A DNA stretch of 64,000 nt from Gammaproteobacteria bacterium (GCA_028821195.1 JAPPHB010000085.1:128580-192579); one strand, 5' to 3'; positions 27,805-37,145 are shown, numbered from the stretch's first letter. The notes: generated from the letters alone by a model not told the origin. Numbers and translations: made by a program.

Positions 27805-28788
27805 CTACGAGGCGCCGTTCTCCGCCGGGCCCCCGTGCGCCAGCCAGCGCTCGGCGTCCAGCGCGGCCATGCAGCCCGTCCCCGCGGCGCTCACCGCCTG
27901 GCGGTAGTAGTCGTCCATCACGTCCCCGGCGGCGAACACGCCGGGCAGGGAAGTCTCCGTCCGCCACGGGGTGGGCAGCTCGATGTAGCCGTTCGCCTTG
28001 AGTTCAACCTGGCCGTTCAGAAACCCCGTGTTGGGGATATGGCCGATGGCGACAAACATCCCCCCCGCCTCGAACGTGCTCTCCTCCCCCGTGACCGTGT
28101 CCTTCAGCCGCAGCCCGGTGATCACCTCGTCGCCCAGCACCTCGGTCACCACCTTGTTCCACAGAAACTCGATCTTGTCGTTGTCGAAGGCGCGCTGCTG
28201 CATGATCGCCGAGGCCCGCAGCTGGTCGCGCCGATGAATCACGATCACCCGGCCCGCGAACTTCGCCATGTAGGTGGCGTCCTCGATGGCGCTGTCGCCG
28301 CCGCCGACCACGGCCACCACCTGACCGCGGAAGTACGGAAGCGCCCCGTCGCACACGGCGCACGCCGACACGCCGCCGCCGCTCTGGGCCAGACGCTCTT
28401 CTCCGGGTACGCCCAGCCAGCGGGCGTTGGCCCCCGTGGCCACGATCACGGAATCGGCGAGAATCTCCGGGCCGCGTGCGGTCACGAGGCGCTTCGGCTG
28501 CCCCTCGAGCTCCACCTCGACCACATCATCCGTGATCACGCGCGTGTCGAAGCGCAGCGCCTGCGCGCGGAAGGCGTCCATCATCTCGGGGCCGGTCACG
28601 CCCTCCGGGAAGCCGGGGTAGTTCTCGACGTCGGTCGTGAACATGAGCTGTCCGCCGGGGATCATGGTGCGGCTGCCGGCCCCCTCCACGACGAGGGGCG
28701 AAAGCGCGGCCCGCGCCGCGTAGATGGCCGCCGTCCATGCCGCCGGGCCCGACCCGATGATCACGACCCGTTCGTGCTGTGCTGTCAT
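27805..28788 (-). CDS. trxB: Thioredoxin reductase
   Basis: A 327-residue flavoprotein that reduces thioredoxin with NADPH. FAD binding is by IIGSGPAAWTAAIYAARA; the redox-active disulfide is CAVCDG (family consensus CATCDG); NADPH binding is by VVGGGDSAIEDATYM; FAD closes with GVFAAGDVMDDYYRQA. ATG 28788 has AAAGGG at proper spacing; ATG 28794 lies right on that SD and is the alternative. It follows the ferredoxin-NADP reductase gene, an upstream paralogue, by 50 nt. It should supply reduced thioredoxin, including for the TlpA-like protein encoded elsewhere in the window if an inner-membrane relay exists. Confidence 0.94.
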   Translation of the reverse strand: MTAQHERVVIIGSGPAAWTAAIYAARAALSPLVVEGAGSRTMIPGGQLMFTTDVENYPGFPEGVTGPEMMDAFRAQALRFDTRVITDDVVEVELEGQPKRLVTARGPEILADSVIVATGANARWLGVPGEERLAQSGGGVSACAVCDGALPYFRGQVVAVVGGGDSAIEDATYMAKFAGRVIVIHRRDQLRASAIMQQRAFDNDKIEFLWNKVVTEVLGDEVITGLRLKDTVTGEESTFEAGGMFVAIGHIPNTGFLNGQVELKANGYIELPTPWRTETSLPGVFAAGDVMDDYYRQAVSAAGTGCMAALDAERWLAHGGPAENGAS

Positions 28789-28838
28789 CTTCATCCCTTT
28801 CCGGTATTCGAAAGCCGAAAACCCGCAGCAGGCGTCGG

Positions 28839-29843
28839 CTACTTGTCCTTGAAGATCTTGAGGTTGGTCGAGTGCCCGGGGTTCACGCGCGCGTTCGGGT
28901 CCACCCGGCGAATCGCGTTGTTTACGGCGATCGCCGCCTCGGCAAAGCCCGTGGCGATGAGGTCGAGCTTGCCCGGGTAGCTGACCAGGTCTCCGGCCGC
29001 ATAGATGCCCGGCCAGCTCGTCTCCATCAGCTGGCCGACCACAATGCGTTTCTTGTCCACTTCGAGTCCCCAGCTCTTGATCGGCCCCAGGTCCGGCTTG
29101 AAGCCCAGGAACGTCAACACCGCATCCACCGCGAACGACTCCTCCGCATCACTCCGGTTGTCGAAGATGGTGCAGCCTTCCACTCTGCCGTTGCCTCGGA
29201 TCTCCTTCACCTCCCAGAATATCCTCAACTCCAGCTCGCCCGACTTCGCCGCTGCCTCGAGCCGGGCCACCGATGTCTCGTGCGCCCGGAACACGGCCCG
29301 CCGGTGCACCACGACCAGCCGCTCGACGATGTCCTTCAGGATCAGTGCCCAGTCCAGCGCGGAGTCTCCTCCTCCCACGAGCACGACCCGCTTGCCCCGG
29401 TAGACCTCGGGATCGCGCACCGAGTACTCGACCCCGTGGCCCAGGAGTTCCTCGTAGCCGGGGCACCTGAGCACCATGGGTTCGAAGGCGCCCTTGCCGC
29501 CGGCGATCAGCACCGTGCGGGTGCGGTACTCCGAGGACGCGCCCTCGAGCACGAAGATGCCGTCCTCCTCGCGGAGGCCGCGCACCTCCTCGTCGAGCAC
29601 CACGTCTGCGCCGAACTGAAGGCCCTGATCCACCAGCTCCCGGGCCAGGTCCTTGGCGAGGACCTTCGGGAAGCCGCCCACGTCGAAGATGTACTTCTCG
29701 GGATACAGGGCCGTGAGCTGTCCTCCCAGCTCGGGAAGCGAATCGACGATGCGGCAGGACATGCCGCGCATCCCGGCGTAGAAGGCCCCGAAGAGGCCGG
29801 TGGGGCCGCCTCCGATGATGGTGAGATCGACGATGTCCTTCAT
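28839..29843 (-). CDS. Ferredoxin-NADP+ reductase, thioredoxin-reductase type
   Basis: A 334-residue FAD protein homologous to TrxB but without the CxxC redox disulfide: the corresponding segment around VEYSVRDPEVYRG has no cysteine pair. FAD binding is by IIGGGPTGLFGAFYAGMRG, ELGGQLTALYPEKYIFDV is typical of YumC-type reductases, and NADPH binding is by VLVGGGDSALDWAL. It exchanges electrons between NADPH and ferredoxin. Its ATG follows the MlaD stop by 2 nt, so it is coupled to the Mla genes, and trxB follows it. The pairing with lipid-transport genes is unexplained. Confidence 0.9.
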   Translation of the reverse strand: MKDIVDLTIIGGGPTGLFGAFYAGMRGMSCRIVDSLPELGGQLTALYPEKYIFDVGGFPKVLAKDLARELVDQGLQFGADVVLDEEVRGLREEDGIFVLEGASSEYRTRTVLIAGGKGAFEPMVLRCPGYEELLGHGVEYSVRDPEVYRGKRVVLVGGGDSALDWALILKDIVERLVVVHRRAVFRAHETSVARLEAAAKSGELELRIFWEVKEIRGNGRVEGCTIFDNRSDAEESFAVDAVLTFLGFKPDLGPIKSWGLEVDKKRIVVGQLMETSWPGIYAAGDLVSYPGKLDLIATGFAEAAIAVNNAIRRVDPNARVNPGHSTNLKIFKDK

Positions 29844-29845
29844 GG

Positions 29846-30832
29846 TCAGAAGATCGACAGCCGCACGTAGCGCCCCGGATTCTCGCGGAAGTCCTCGAGC
29901 AGCAGGGTGAGTTGCATGAGCACCGATTGCGTCTGCACGGCCACCGTCGAGTCGGCCAGAAGATGGGCCAGCGTACCCTCCCCGGTCTCCAGCTCGCGGC
30001 CGATGCGCTCGAAGCGGACCAGAGTGGAGTCGGCGTACTGGAGCGTGGTGGAGAGCCCGGTCGTGGTTTCGCGCAGGTCGGTGGCCAGGCGCCGGAATTC
30101 GGCGGCGGTCACGCGGGTGTCGCCCACGATGGAGTCCACGACCCCGCCCGAGAGCAGCCGCTCCACCTCGGCGAGCGTCAGGGTCGCCAGTGCCGCGGCT
30201 TCGCTGACCTGGCTCGTGGAGGTGCGCACGTTCTCGACGAGATCGTCAACCGCGCCGATCTGCGCATCGACGAGCGCCGCCAACTGTTCGCTGACCCCGC
30301 CCACGTTCTCGATCACCAGCCTGAGGTTTTCAGCCGTTTCCTGTGTAAAGGCGATCTCCACCCGGTCGGTGATGGTGGCGAGGTTGTCGGCGATCTGGTC
30401 GGCCGTGGCGGTGAGCCGGGAAAGGTCGGGGATGCTGAAGCCGGGCAGCACCGCGGGATCCGAGGGTTCGAAGAAATCCAGGCGCGGGTTGGTGGAGCGC
30501 GACACGATCTCCGCGCCCCAGTCGCCGAACATCGATTCGGGCGCGATGAGCACGGCCGCGTCAGCGGGCAGCCGCACGTCGGCGTTGATGGCGAGCCCAA
30601 CTCGCACCGCGGTTCCGTCCGGTTCGACGGCGATGCCGTTCACGCGTCCGATCGTCACGCCGCGCAGTTTCACCGAGGCGCCATCGGTGAGCTGACCCAC
30701 GCCGCTGAAGAGAGCCTCCACCGTGGTCGTGCCCCGTGTCAGGCGATAGCCGCGAAGCCAGAAGCTCCCCGCCACTGCGACCACGACGCTCAGGAGAATG
30801 ACGACTCCGACCCACACCTCGTTGCGTCTCAT
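29846..30832 (-). CDS. mlaD: MlaD-family (MCE domain) lipid-transport protein
   Basis: A 328-residue inner-membrane-anchored periplasmic protein of the Mla phospholipid transporter. A single N-terminal helix (VGVVILLSVVVAVAGSFWL) is followed by the MCE domain, GTTTVEALFSGVGQLTDGASVKLRGVTIGRV. After it comes a long helical region (~145-300) rich in A, V, L and T with heptad-like spacing, longer than in E. coli MlaD (183 residues). Such extended tails form a tunnel in other MCE proteins. The ATG overlaps the mlaF stop by 4 nt (ATGA). No MlaC- or MlaB-like gene is next to it. Confidence 0.9.
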   Translation of the reverse strand: MRRNEVWVGVVILLSVVVAVAGSFWLRGYRLTRGTTTVEALFSGVGQLTDGASVKLRGVTIGRVNGIAVEPDGTAVRVGLAINADVRLPADAAVLIAPESMFGDWGAEIVSRSTNPRLDFFEPSDPAVLPGFSIPDLSRLTATADQIADNLATITDRVEIAFTQETAENLRLVIENVGGVSEQLAALVDAQIGAVDDLVENVRTSTSQVSEAAALATLTLAEVERLLSGGVVDSIVGDTRVTAAEFRRLATDLRETTTGLSTTLQYADSTLVRFERIGRELETGEGTLAHLLADSTVAVQTQSVLMQLTLLLEDFRENPGRYVRLSIF

Positions 30833-31575
30833 GCTAACGTCTCCATCAGTTCCGGAGCCCCTTCGATGAACGACCTGACCACAGGGTCGCCGGAGATGCG
30901 GATCTCACCCGGCGCGCCATGGGCCCGCACCCGCCCGTCGTGCAGGAACGCCATGGAGTCGGCCACCTCGTAGGCGGTCCCGAGATCGTGCGTGACCACC
31001 AGTCCGGTGGCCCCGATCTCCTCGCGCAACCTGAGGATGAGCCGGCCGATCACCGTTGTCGTCACCGGATCGAGGCCGGTGGTGGGCTCGTCGTAGAGGA
31101 GATACCGGGGACGGGTCGCGATCGCGCGCGCGATCCCCGCCCGCTTGCGCTGCCCCCCGGAGATCTCCGCCGGATAACGGTCTCCCAATCCTCCCAGGTC
31201 CACAAGCTCCAGGCACTCGGCGGCCCTCCGGCGGATATCGCGGCGGTTCAGGCCGGGAATCCGGCGCAGCCCCATCTCCACGTTGCGGGCGAGCGTCATG
31301 GAGTCGAACAGCGCCGCGAACTGGAAGACGTAGCCGACCCTGCGCCGCAGTGCGTACAGCGCTTCCTGATCCAGTTCCGCGACCTTCCGGCCGTCGACGG
31401 TCACGCTTCCCTGGTCGGCGGCGAGCAGTCCCACGATATGCTTCAGCACGACCGACTTGCCCGCCCCCGAGGCGCCGATCAGCGCTACCGTGGCCCCCCT
31501 GGGCACGTCCAGGTCGAAGCCCTTCAGCACGGCCTTTTCGCCGAAGGCCTTGTGCACGCCGCGCAGGTGGATCAC
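30829..31575 (-). CDS. mlaF: Mla transporter ATP-binding protein MlaF
   Basis: A 248-residue ABC ATPase powering phospholipid transfer. Walker A is GASGAGKS, the Q-loop lies in GYVFQFAALFDSMT (the FALFDS-type segment is typical of MlaF), the signature is ISGGQRKR, and Walker B is YLLYDEPTTGLD. The frame reaching to 32280 is a shadow of mlaE; the real start is GTG 31575, overlapping the mlaE stop by 4 nt (GTGA). It overlaps mlaD in the same way. It should act in the cytoplasm on the MlaE dimer. Confidence 0.93.
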   Translation of the reverse strand: MIHLRGVHKAFGEKAVLKGFDLDVPRGATVALIGASGAGKSVVLKHIVGLLAADQGSVTVDGRKVAELDQEALYALRRRVGYVFQFAALFDSMTLARNVEMGLRRIPGLNRRDIRRRAAECLELVDLGGLGDRYPAEISGGQRKRAGIARAIATRPRYLLYDEPTTGLDPVTTTVIGRLILRLREEIGATGLVVTHDLGTAYEVADSMAFLHDGRVRAHGAPGEIRISGDPVVRSFIEGAPELMETLA

Positions 31576-32354
31576 AGCAGTACGGCGGCCCAGAAGGCGT
31601 CGAACACCAGGATCACCATGCTGCTTGCGACCACGGCCGAAGTGGCGGCGCGGCCCACTCCGGCGGCCCCTCCGCGGGTGCGGAAGCCGAAGAAGCATCC
31701 CAGCGACGTCACCGTCAAACCGAACGAGAACGACTTGATCACCGAAAAGACCACGTCGAAGGGCACGAAGAAGGCCTCCAGCCCGCGCACGAACTCGGGG
31801 GTGGACATGTCCAGAAGCTGGATGGCGGTCAGCCAGCCGGCCACGATGCCCAGCGCCGACGCCAGCAGGGTAACCGCCGGAAACATCACCGCGCCCGCGA
31901 GCACCCGCGGGAGCACCAGGTACGCCGCCGGATCGTACGCCATGGTTTCCAGCGCGTCGATCTGCTCGGTCACCCGCATGGTCCCCAGCTCGGCGGCGAT
32001 GCTCGCGCCAACCCGCCCCGCCAGCGCCAGCCCGGTCAGCACCGGTCCCAGCTCGATGATCATCGTCTTGCCCACCAGGCTGCCCACCAGGTACACGGGC
32101 ACCGCCCCGGTGAAGGTGTAGGAAGCCTGCAGCGCCAGCACGATGCCGGTGAAGGCGGCGATGAAGAGCGCTATGGGCACCGAGGCGACGCCGATGCGCA
32201 TCATCTGTTCGAAGACCAGCCCTCCCCAGATGCGGACCGCGCGCAGACCGCGGATGGTGTCCTGCATGAGGACGCCCCATTCGCCAACCGTCGCCGCGAA
32301 CCGCAAGGCTGCGCGGCCGGTGGCGCCGATGAAGTCCAGCGTCTTGCCCGCCAT
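31572..32354 (-). CDS. mlaE: Mla transporter permease MlaE
   Basis: A 260-residue MlaE/YrbE-family membrane permease. The N-terminal amphipathic helix, VFEQMMRIGVASVPIALFIAAFTG, and the family block LGPVLTGLALAGRVGASIAAELGTMRVTEQIDALETM are intact. ATG 32354 (MAGKTLDFIG) is preferred; a longer frame to 32525 has no plausible leader. No Shine-Dalgarno is visible. A weak -10-like TATCTT 7 nt upstream suggests a nearly leaderless transcript, but this is a poor match. It heads an mlaE-mlaF-mlaD-reductase-trxB unit. Confidence 0.9.
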   Translation of the reverse strand: MAGKTLDFIGATGRAALRFAATVGEWGVLMQDTIRGLRAVRIWGGLVFEQMMRIGVASVPIALFIAAFTGIVLALQASYTFTGAVPVYLVGSLVGKTMIIELGPVLTGLALAGRVGASIAAELGTMRVTEQIDALETMAYDPAAYLVLPRVLAGAVMFPAVTLLASALGIVAGWLTAIQLLDMSTPEFVRGLEAFFVPFDVVFSVIKSFSFGLTVTSLGCFFGFRTRGGAAGVGRAATSAVVASSMVILVFDAFWAAVLL

Positions 32355-32440
32355 ATGGGTGAAGATAGAGGAAATCGGGGTGCAGGTGTCACCCGTGGGT
32401 ACTCCCGTCGCCCCCGGAAATGTCCCGGTTGAAGTGCCGT

Positions 32441-32800
32441 CTACGGGGGCGGCGGGAGTCCGTTTTCCAGCGTGAAGACGACCTCGTCGTCCCGGGTTGC
32501 CGGGTGTCCGGAACGCAGGGGGCACGCGACCTGAACACGGGTCACCGCGGTCTGGGCGGCGCTAACCGATACCTCGAAGTCGATTCCCTGCTCGGGCGAG
32601 GTGATGCGGGTGCGAACCCGCTTCCCCGGAGAGGCCTCGCGAACGCAGGCCGGATTGCGGAAGAGGGTCTTGGTGGACTGCCTTCCCGACGCCAGCGAAC
32701 GGGTCACGGTGATGCGCCTGAGCGAGTCGGGTTGATAGCTGATCAGGTAGCGGAAGCCCCGCTGATCGCGTCCCCGACCCTTCCGATTGTGCCTCGGCAA
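32441..32800 (-). CDS. Small protein of unknown function
   Basis: A 119-residue frame from TTG 32800 with a strong Shine-Dalgarno (GGAGGTGG) four nt upstream, on the same strand as mlaE and 86 nt before it. The sequence has two cysteines (PACVRE and VACPLR), a basic first third (PRHNRKGRGRD) and then predicted strands such as RYLISYQPDSLRRITVTR and DFEVSVSAAQTAVTRVQVACP. I recognise no family. Composition looks protein-like, with a charged strand pattern rather than random translation. The longer frame to 32977 overlaps the divergent rho start and is less likely. Confidence 0.55.
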   Translation of the reverse strand: MPRHNRKGRGRDQRGFRYLISYQPDSLRRITVTRSLASGRQSTKTLFRNPACVREASPGKRVRTRITSPEQGIDFEVSVSAAQTAVTRVQVACPLRSGHPATRDDEVVFTLENGLPPPP

Positions 32801-32988
32801 GCCACCTCCGATCCCTTGACCCCCTGAAACGGCCCGCTTAACATCCCGGCGACCCACCAGGGATGCAAGCCCCGCCACAGCGTCCCGACTCGCCCCGCCC
32901 CACTCCCGCCCACACCCCGCTCCACGCCATCCCGCCCGCGCCGTCGTGTTCACGGCCCGCGCGCTCCGCCTTTCCATCGGAGTTCCCC

Positions 32989-34239
32989 TTGGACATCGCC
33001 GAACTCAAGAGCAAGAAGGTCAGCGAGCTTCACGAGCTGGCCAGCGAACTGCGCATCCCCAACTACTCCGGGCTGCGCAAGCAGGATCTCATCTTTCGCA
33101 TCGAGCACAAGCTGCTCGACAGCGACGTCGTGCTGCGCGGAGAAGGCGTGCTCGAAATCCTCCCCGAGGGCTACGGATTCCTGCGCTCGCAGAGCTGGAA
33201 CTACCTCTACGGCCCCGATGACATCTATGTGAGTCCTTCGCAGATCAAGCGATTCGATCTGCGCACCGGCGACACCATCCTGGGCCAGGTGCGTCCCCCC
33301 AAGGAGGGCGAGCGCTATCTGGCGCTGCTCAAGGTGGAGAACGTCAACTTCGAGCCGCCCGACAAGGCCAGGCATCGGATGACGTTCGACAACCTGCGCC
33401 CGCGCTATCCCGACGAGCGCCTGCGGCTGGAGTGCTCCAGGCGCGACATGTCCACGCGCGTGGTGGATCTCGTCGCGCCCATCGGCAAGGGGCAGCGCGG
33501 GCTGATCACCTCCCCGCCCAAGGCGGGGAAGACCATGCTGCTGCAGAAGGTGGCCAACTCCATCAGCGAGAATCACCCCGAGGTGCACCTGATCGTGCTG
33601 CTCATCGATGAGCGGCCGGAGGAAGTCACCGACATGGAGGAGAACGTCGGCGCCGAGGTGATCGCCTCAACCTTCGACGAGTCGGCGGACCGCCACACGC
33701 AGGTCGCGGAAATGGTTCTTGAGAAGGCCAAGCGGCTGGTCGAGCAGGGCAGGGATGTCGTGATCCTGCTGGATTCGATCACGCGTCTGGCGCGCGCCTA
33801 CAACGTCACCGTGCCGCACTCGGGGAAGATCCTGTCGGGAGGCGTGGACTCCAACGCGCTGCACAAGCCGAAGAGATTCTTCGGAGCCGCGCGCAACATC
33901 GAGGGCGGAGGGTCGTTCACCATCATCGCCACCGCCCTGATCGAGACCGGAAGCCGCATGGACGAGGTGATCTTCGAGGAGTTCAAGGGCACCGGCAACA
34001 TGGAGCTGGTGCTCGACCGCAACATCGCCGACAAGCGCGTCTTCCCGGCCATCGACATCAACCGTTCCGGCACCCGCAAGGAAGAGCTGCTGCTGACCGA
34101 GACCGAGCGCAACCGGGTGTACCTGCTGCGCAACTTCCTCTCCGACATGCCGGTTTCCGAGGCCATCCAGTTCCTGATCGAACGGATGAACCGCACGGAG
34201 ACCAACCGGGAGTTCATGGACTCGATGCAGGCGGGGTAG
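32989..34239 (+). CDS. rho: Transcription termination factor Rho
   Basis: A 416-residue RNA-dependent helicase that terminates untranslated transcripts. The N-terminal Rho helix bundle is [17 protein letters not shown]; the RNA-binding CSD follows with [20 protein letters not shown]; Walker A is SPPKAGKT; Walker B is [15 protein letters not shown]; the Q and R loop regions are [11 protein letters not shown] and [13 protein letters not shown]. Length equals E. coli Rho (419). TTG 32989 has GGAG 6 nt upstream and gives the canonical start; an in-frame ATG at 32863 would add a Pro-rich leader. Rho presence fits the scarcity of U-tract terminators in the window. Confidence 0.96.
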   Translation: MDIAELKSKKVSELHELASELRIPNYSGLRKQDLIFRIEHKLLDSDVVLRGEGVLEILPEGYGFLRSQSWNYLYGPDDIYVSPSQIKRFDLRTGDTILGQVRPPKEGERYLALLKVENVNFEPPDKARHRMTFDNLRPRYPDERLRLECSRRDMSTRVVDLVAPIGKGQRGLITSPPKAGKTMLLQKVANSISENHPEVHLIVLLIDERPEEVTDMEENVGAEVIASTFDESADRHTQVAEMVLEKAKRLVEQGRDVVILLDSITRLARAYNVTVPHSGKILSGGVDSNALHKPKRFFGAARNIEGGGSFTIIATALIETGSRMDEVIFEEFKGTGNMELVLDRNIADKRVFPAIDINRSGTRKEELLLTETERNRVYLLRNFLSDMPVSEAIQFLIERMNRTETNREFMDSMQAG

Positions 34240-34263
34240 TTCGGCCCGGAAGGCGGCGCGACC

Positions 34264-34761
34264 CTACGGTTGCGAGCAGGAGGAGAAGACGACGGGGCGG
34301 CCGAAGCTGGTCCACTCGCCGCACGGCCTGCCCGAGCGCCAGGCGCCCCGTTCGGCCAGCGCGCCGCGCGTCCAGTACGACTCGTAGGGCCCGTCGAGTT
34401 CGCCGTCGGCGTAGTTCTCGCGCACGGAGAGCCGGCCCGACTTGAAGTACATCTCCGCGGGGCCGTGCAGAACGCCGTTCTGCCAGGTCTCCCGACCGGA
34501 GAGCCGGCCGGTCTGGTGGAACCACTCGTGCACGCCGGTCCAGCGGCCGTCGGCCAGGGTGCCGCGTTCGCGCACGATGTCCGGCGTCCACATGCGCACC
34601 ACCGGGCCGCTGTAGGGCTCGAGGGTGCCCGGTTCGAGGTAGACGCCCGCGCGCTCGATGAGTCGGTCGAGGCTCATCGCTTCCTGCGCCGCAGCCGGGC
34701 TGGCGCCGGCCGTGGAGGCCGCGCCCGCCGCCGCGACGCCGAGGAAGACCAGCAGCTTCAT
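34264..34761 (-). CDS. Secreted MORN-type repeat protein
   Basis: A 165-residue protein starting with a signal peptide ([20 protein letters not shown], probable cleavage after ASPAAAQ). The body contains repeated MORN_2-like units with the pattern G-x-L-x(4)-G-x-(W/Y)-x-[38 protein letters not shown] and GRPCGEW. This is the YwqK-like antitoxin-family fold. Its ATG overlaps the upstream gene by 4 nt (ATGA), so the two are coupled. Its stop lies 24 nt from the convergent rho gene. A role in periplasmic binding is a guess. Confidence 0.72.
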   Translation of the reverse strand: MKLLVFLGVAAAGAASTAGASPAAAQEAMSLDRLIERAGVYLEPGTLEPYSGPVVRMWTPDIVRERGTLADGRWTGVHEWFHQTGRLSGRETWQNGVLHGPAEMYFKSGRLSVRENYADGELDGPYESYWTRGALAERGAWRSGRPCGEWTSFGRPVVFSSCSQP

Positions 34762-35648
34762 CGCATCCCGGCGGGATCTGTTACGGTCACGTGCACGTAG
34801 CCGTTGCTCCAGCAGCACTGGTCGCCCCCCGAGCTGTCGTTGGCGCGGAAGTTGTCCACACGCGCGCGCAGCAGGTATACGCCCGGCGCGGTGAAGGTCG
34901 CCAGGATGCCGGCTTCTCCGGTGCCGGGAACCGTGATCTGCTGGGGCTCGAAGATCACTTCATCGGCCGGTCCCTGGTGTTTGAACCAGGTGACCCGCAC
35001 TTCGACATCCCTGTTGACGAGGTCGTCCGGGGCCCGTTCCGACACCTCCGACACCCACAGCGCCAGCGACATCGGTTCGCCCACGGCCGCGGTGCGTGGT
35101 TCCGAATGCGCGCCCTGGACGTGCTGGCCCACCTCCCCGTCGTCTCCGAACCGCACCAGCGGGGGCACCGACCCCATCGCACGCGGCCCGTAGTCGAGCT
35201 GGAGCGCATCGATCCCCACCCGGGCGGGCGTGGAGTAGGTCACGCCGTTGCTCGTGATGGTCCACACCACCCGCCGGCTGGTGTCCGCGTAGCTCTCGGG
35301 CACGGTCACCGAGAAGACCCCCCGGTCGCGGCGTGGCCGCACCGGGAAGTGGGTGGGCTGGTCTCCGTCGAACTCGTTGGGCTCGATAAAGTTCTCGGGG
35401 CCGAGCGGGATATCGAGGATCTCCTCCGTGTTCAGGTTGAAGAAGCCCCAGGAGAAGGTGAAGGTGCCGTCGTCATTCCGGTACCAGCCCTCGAAGAAGG
35501 GCGCCACCGGCTCACCGGTGGGAGGGATGGGCGCCAGCGGCAGCCGCTGCACCTGCTGGGCGCCGAGGGGAACCGCGACAACCACGGCAAGCACAAGGGC
35601 GGGCAGTCCACGGGCTGCCATGCCATATCCGAGTTGCAGGCTCTTCAT
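34758..35648 (-). CDS. Secreted protein of unknown function
   Basis: A 296-residue protein from ATG 35648, which has GGGGAG with a 4-nt spacer. The leader (MKSLQLGYG...LPALVLAVVVAVPLGAQQ) is a signal peptide with AQQ-type cleavage. The mature part is rich in beta structure and in aromatic/Gly pairs (GWYRNDDGTFTFSWGFFNLN) and ends with a CC pair (GGDQCCWSNG). No family is recognised. It lies between the cytochrome/copper-monooxygenase-like gene (stop 159 nt upstream of this start) and the MORN protein gene, whose start it overlaps. Export of all three suggests a shared periplasmic task, which remains unknown. Confidence 0.65.
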   Translation of the reverse strand: MKSLQLGYGMAARGLPALVLAVVVAVPLGAQQVQRLPLAPIPPTGEPVAPFFEGWYRNDDGTFTFSWGFFNLNTEEILDIPLGPENFIEPNEFDGDQPTHFPVRPRRDRGVFSVTVPESYADTSRRVVWTITSNGVTYSTPARVGIDALQLDYGPRAMGSVPPLVRFGDDGEVGQHVQGAHSEPRTAAVGEPMSLALWVSEVSERAPDDLVNRDVEVRVTWFKHQGPADEVIFEPQQITVPGTGEAGILATFTAPGVYLLRARVDNFRANDSSGGDQCCWSNGYVHVTVTDPAGMR

Positions 35649-35807
35649 GTCACTCCCCGAGAATCCACTGAACACGATCGGCTGCGATGCGCCGTCAGCC
35701 ACAATGCGGAAGGAGCCCCCCACGTCGCGCGGTGAGCTCCTTCCCTTCATCTGTCGGCCGTGCCCGGCGACCCCGGGGGACGAGGGCGCGGATTCGGCCG
35801 GATTTCG

Positions 35808-37145
35808 TCAACGCGATCCGCTTCCGTCGCTCACCACCCGGGCCTTGGCCTCCCGCTCCTCGACGAGACGCTCGTAGCCCTCATCCGTGAGATGGGTGAC
35901 GGCGAGCCACGCGTGCGACATCTCGTCGGTCGTGCGGCTTCCGCGCGCGTACCAGATCTCCGGATCCGGGTTGAGCGGGTTGTCGGCGGTGTTGTCGTAC
36001 CAGCCGGTCATGACCAGGACCGTGCCCTCCGGGAGGAGGGGCGCCGAGTCGTCGCCGTAGATGTAGCTGTGGTGCCAGCGGGCGTTGAAGTCGGTTACCA
36101 TGCTGATCAGCTCTTCACTCCCGTCGGGATAGATCGCCCTGATCGACATGGCGTGCAGGTGCACGTGCCCGTGGGGCTGGAAGCTGTCCAGGCGAACCGG
36201 ATGATCCCAGCGCTGGAATCCCTGGGTCATCGCCGTGCCGCCGGGAGCGAGGGCGATGTCGCCCTGCAGCGGATACAGCCGCAGATCCTGCTCGAACTCG
36301 GGCTCGTAGCCCTCATCGTGGAACCAGATGCCGAGTTCGACCTCGTCATCCGGCACCTCGTAGCCCATCGGGTAGTAGTGGGCGTCCCACTCGATCATGT
36401 CGTTCGCCTTCAGCAGGCGCCCGGCGTCGACCGGAACGATCTCGCCGACCTTGCCCATGGCGTACTCCGAAAGGCTGGCGATGCGCTGGTAGTCGCCCTC
36501 GTCGTTGAGCCTCAGGAGGCGCGGAATGGCGTGGTGGACAACCTCACGGCCGCCGGGGAAGGAGGGACGCGTCTCGAAGGCGCGCACCCAGCGGTCGTCG
36601 CCCAGCCCGGTCGGCACGCGCGGCCGCCACCAGGTGTCGCCGCCCTCGGCCGGAACCGTGAAGGGCGTCGACTTGATGACGTGGTCGGGCGGGCCGAGGA
36701 TGTGCTCCAACTGCCACATCTGCCTGTCGGGCCACTCCACCGAAGGCGGCATGTCCGCCGGGTCGCCCTCCGGCGAACCCGCGTCGACCCAGGCGACGAT
36801 GGTCTCTATGTCCTCCTGCTCCAGGCGCCAGTCGTCCTTGATGTCCTGGATGCCCACGCCCACGTCGAGGTGGTAGGGCGGCATGAGGCGGCGCGACACC
36901 TGCTCGCGGATGCGGCGGGCGTAGCGGCGCACATCCCGGTAGGTCACGAACGACATCGGCGCCACCGACGATTCCCGATGGCAGATCTGGCAGTTCTCCT
37001 GCACGATGGGAGCGATGTCGCGCGTGAAGGTGATCTCCGGTTCGTCTCCGTTGGTCGACTGCGCCGCCAGGGCGCCGGAAACCAGCAGGGCGGCGCACAG
37101 CAGGGCGGGGGGCAGCGCGCGGCCGGAATACCGGGAGATGGTCAT
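35808..37145 (-). CDS. c-type cytochrome / type II copper monooxygenase-like periplasmic protein
   Basis: A 445-residue exported protein. After a signal peptide (ALLCAALLVSGALAAQ) there is a class I haem site, CQICH (residues 52-56), with a distal Met in MPPYH. From about residue 260, segments WDAHYYPMGYEVPDDEV, HGHVHLHAM, HHSYIYG and YDNTADNPLNPDP resemble the PHM-type copper, ascorbate-dependent monooxygenase fold, with His-rich copper sites. A haem cytochrome fused to a PHM-like domain suggests electron delivery to a copper centre. GGAGG lies 5 nt before ATG 37145. The substrate is unknown and the PHM assignment is by motif resemblance. Confidence 0.68.
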   Translation of the reverse strand: MTISRYSGRALPPALLCAALLVSGALAAQSTNGDEPEITFTRDIAPIVQENCQICHRESSVAPMSFVTYRDVRRYARRIREQVSRRLMPPYHLDVGVGIQDIKDDWRLEQEDIETIVAWVDAGSPEGDPADMPPSVEWPDRQMWQLEHILGPPDHVIKSTPFTVPAEGGDTWWRPRVPTGLGDDRWVRAFETRPSFPGGREVVHHAIPRLLRLNDEGDYQRIASLSEYAMGKVGEIVPVDAGRLLKANDMIEWDAHYYPMGYEVPDDEVELGIWFHDEGYEPEFEQDLRLYPLQGDIALAPGGTAMTQGFQRWDHPVRLDSFQPHGHVHLHAMSIRAIYPDGSEELISMVTDFNARWHHSYIYGDDSAPLLPEGTVLVMTGWYDNTADNPLNPDPEIWYARGSRTTDEMSHAWLAVTHLTDEGYERLVEEREAKARVVSDGSGSR

